Of a stretch of DNA of 64,000 nucleotides, positions 62,275 through 64,000 are shown in pieces. The stretch is taken from assembly GCA_038043465.1 (NCBI GenBank), contig JBBTBX010000011.1:47797-111796 (forward strand), in the 5' to 3' direction. The translations under genes and the position numbers were made by a program. How positions within the stretch are numbered: position 1 is the stretch's first letter; every line of letters begins with the position of its first letter. The notes beneath the pieces are model-generated. The model saw nothing but the letters and a program-made list of their open reading frames with translations, ran no database searches and was not told where the DNA came from. Source of the stretch: SXRF01 sp038043465 (GTDB lineage: Bacteria > Pseudomonadota > Alphaproteobacteria > Rickettsiales > SXRF01).

Positions 62275-63171
62275 TTACTGTATTCCTCGTTGTTGATTTC
62301 TTTTCAATCTATCTTCAACTCTTTCGAGTGTTTCCAATAACCTCTTATCAACAGATTCTGAAATGGTTTCTATTAACTTATCACCTGTAAAATATTGTTT
62401 TAAAGCTTCCTGTGTACCAGGGGTAATAGTCTTTTTAGAGCTAAAATAACCTGTTTTAGTAATAAACCCTATTGAACTAGCACAATCATCCAGACTTTTA
62501 AAAAGCCTGGTACTGCAATCAGATTTCGGATTTCCTGAATCCTTTAAATCACCTATATCTACTGTTCCTTTTATCGCTAAAACAGCTAGATATTCATCCA
62601 TTTTATGGTAAGCAATATCATTACGACTACCCACATTCATATAATAACGGACATTACTGGCAGCTTTATGTACCAAACGTACTTTGTTTACCTCGATGAG
62701 ATGTTGTTCCAGTTTATCATAATCTTCCTGAGAAATGGGTGATTTTCCAGCATTATCTTTATCATGACTGGACAACAAAAAATTTCTTATATCTTTTTTT
62801 GTTGGTTCTGAAACTTCCGTGTACTTATATATTTCTAATCCGTATTCTTCGGGAGACTCACTTACTTGATTAAGATATTCCATATCAGCTTTACTTAAAT
62901 TATCCCGCCTAACACCCCGCATGGTTACCAAACGCGACAAGTAATCAAGAGCATCACTCTTGGATGTAAATCCGACATCACAAGCAAATTGATGTAATTG
63001 CTCAAATTTTTCTCTACTGCAATCCTTTATATCACCATATTCCACAATTCCCTTAATTGATAACACCGCCAGATAATCAATCGCTTCTTTTTGATCAATT
63101 TTTGCGTCACGGGCTTTAAAAAAGAAACTTTCCGCATTTTTGCTGATTAATTCAGAAAATCTAGATGCCAT
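62275..63171 (-). CDS. Unknown repeat-family protein, member 5 (two units)
   Basis: 298 residues. Units: KEAIDYLAVLSIKGIVEYGD with FACDVGFTSKSDALDYLS, and KMDEYLAVLAIKGTVDIGDL with CASSIGFITKTGYFSSKK and TQEALKQYFTGD. A helical middle joins them. C-terminal basic tail DRLKRNQQRGIQ. Preceded by the shared upstream block. Confidence 0.72.
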   Translation of the reverse strand: MASRFSELISKNAESFFFKARDAKIDQKEAIDYLAVLSIKGIVEYGDIKDCSREKFEQLHQFACDVGFTSKSDALDYLSRLVTMRGVRRDNLSKADMEYLNQVSESPEEYGLEIYKYTEVSEPTKKDIRNFLLSSHDKDNAGKSPISQEDYDKLEQHLIEVNKVRLVHKAASNVRYYMNVGSRNDIAYHKMDEYLAVLAIKGTVDIGDLKDSGNPKSDCSTRLFKSLDDCASSIGFITKTGYFSSKKTITPGTQEALKQYFTGDKLIETISESVDKRLLETLERVEDRLKRNQQRGIQ

Positions 63172-63193
63172 ACACCAAAAACCAAGTTCTGAG

Positions 63194-63263
63194 GTTAAAA
63201 TAAATTAATAGATGGCAGACTAGCATTAAAAGGATAACAAAACAAATTACAATTTGATGACAC
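63194..63263 (-). promoter_or_regulatory. Shared upstream block of member 5
   Basis: About 70 bases matching 61270-61340 with scattered differences, 23 bases before the start codon. Its conservation between diverged genes suggests a functional promoter or leader. Confidence 0.5.
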
Positions 63264-63310
63264 ATGTTAATAATTTGTTTTATTTTAATAATAATTTAGA
63301 TATTTATGCG

Positions 63311-64000
63311 CTAACCTATACTGCTACTTTTTCTATTTTTTTGCTCGAAGTGATCCTTAATTTCATTGAATAATAACAGCATTTCTGGATTTTTAGAGTT
63401 AATGAAGAAATCACATAATTTTTCCCGCATAGCATTGGAAGCAATACCATCTTTTGTAACTAACCCTAACGCATGTGCATCTTTATTAAATTCGTCTACA
63501 AGATTTTTTTTATTACCATCTGGAAATCTTCCTTGAATAGCAATAACAGCAAGATAAGTTAAAGCTTCATATTGCAGGCTGATTTCTCTTTCTAAATCCA
63601 CTGTATCAGACTGAACCATAGCAAAGGAGTGTACCTTTCTCTCAAATGTACTTGATTCAAATTTTTCTGACTTGGATAATCTGGAATTCATTTCCTCAAG
63701 ATAACCATCTATAATAAGAGGATGCATTTTTGATATTTTATGCACCTTCTCCTTATCTGCAAAAAATTCCTTTAACGCACTTTGCGTACTCTTAGACACA
63801 GTTCCATCACTGGCTACAATCCCTAGTTCAATAGCATCATTTTTGAATTTTTCAGCGAAATCATTATTATTTAATACATAATCTACAGTCTTACCGGTGA
63901 TCGCAATGGCAGACAAATATAGTAATGCGTTAAACTTTCCAATTTTACGCCCATTCTATTTTGAAGTGCAACGGTTAAAAATTTCCTGAGGTGTTTTCCA
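63311..64000 (-). pseudogene. Unknown repeat-family protein, member 6, interrupted and partial
   Basis: Two units: FNALLYLSAIAITGKTVDY with NDAIELGIVASDGTVSK, and YEALTYLAVIAIQGRFPDG with FNKDAHALGLVTKDGIAS. The frame stays coding-like upstream (PQEIFNRCTSK, as in member 5) but a TAG at 63956-63958 interrupts it. The first in-frame start after it is TTG 63916, inside the motif. So it is a nonsense-interrupted copy, a readthrough case or a sequencing error; the 5' end is cut by the window. Confidence 0.6.

Overview
The window reads as a gene-dense, moderately AT-rich bacterial chromosome, almost certainly alphaproteobacterial. Pointers are a divK-pleD operon, erpA and xthA divergent from dgt, rapZ, a PhoR/Pst cluster, and an orphan virB8-virB9 pair. 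Palindromic repeats inserted in frame into genes and lone virB8/virB9 copies are habits best known from Rickettsiales, so a Rickettsiales-like or related host-associated lineage is my preferred guess. Serine, NAD, biotin, lysine-precursor and phospholipid genes show a fuller metabolism than Rickettsia itself. The lineage is an inference; no rRNA is present.

Layout: 1-4.2 kb: partial dgt, a parDE module, erpA, xthA, pleD, divK. 4.4-14.8 kb: serA, serC, a hydrolase, a glycosyltransferase, a rhodanese membrane protein, nadA, gpsA, virB9-virB8, polyprenyl synthase. 14.9-21.6 kb: VWA protein with an ECF sigma factor, RDD protein and a tight bioF-bioH-bioC-bioD operon. 21.7-31.1 kb: parDE joined to rapZ, two paralogous membrane proteins of unknown function, a UvrD/PcrA helicase, a methyltransferase-like membrane protein and comEC. 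31.2-33.0 kb: a tandem array of small unknown paralogues. 33.1-45.6 kb: gltX, a toxin-antitoxin pair, def, fmt, ssb, sdhA, brnTA, thrS, infC, smpB, dapA. 45.6-47.9 kb: a three-gene phospholipid cassette bracketed by a perfect 55-bp direct repeat that copies the dapA start. 48.1-53.0 kb: an element integrated at tRNA-Pro carrying a serine recombinase, a GIY-YIG protein, higBA, a HEPN-motif protein and a possibly truncated partner. 53.3-59.5 kb: phoR, truA and a pst operon interrupted by a second higBA. 59.6-64 kb: six head-to-tail genes of one unrecognised repeat family.

Themes: (1) six type II toxin-antitoxin modules in 64 kb, three wedged into or against housekeeping genes; (2) at least two families of dispersed palindromic repeats, with copies read through in frame in uvrD, comEC and bioF; (3) three lineage-specific paralogous families of unknown function; (4) a recurring class of quasi-palindromic, word-like spacers at gene junctions. 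Most promising as undescribed biology are the repeat family at 59.6-64 kb, the small-protein array at 31.2-32.7 kb and the HEPN-carrying tRNA-Pro element.
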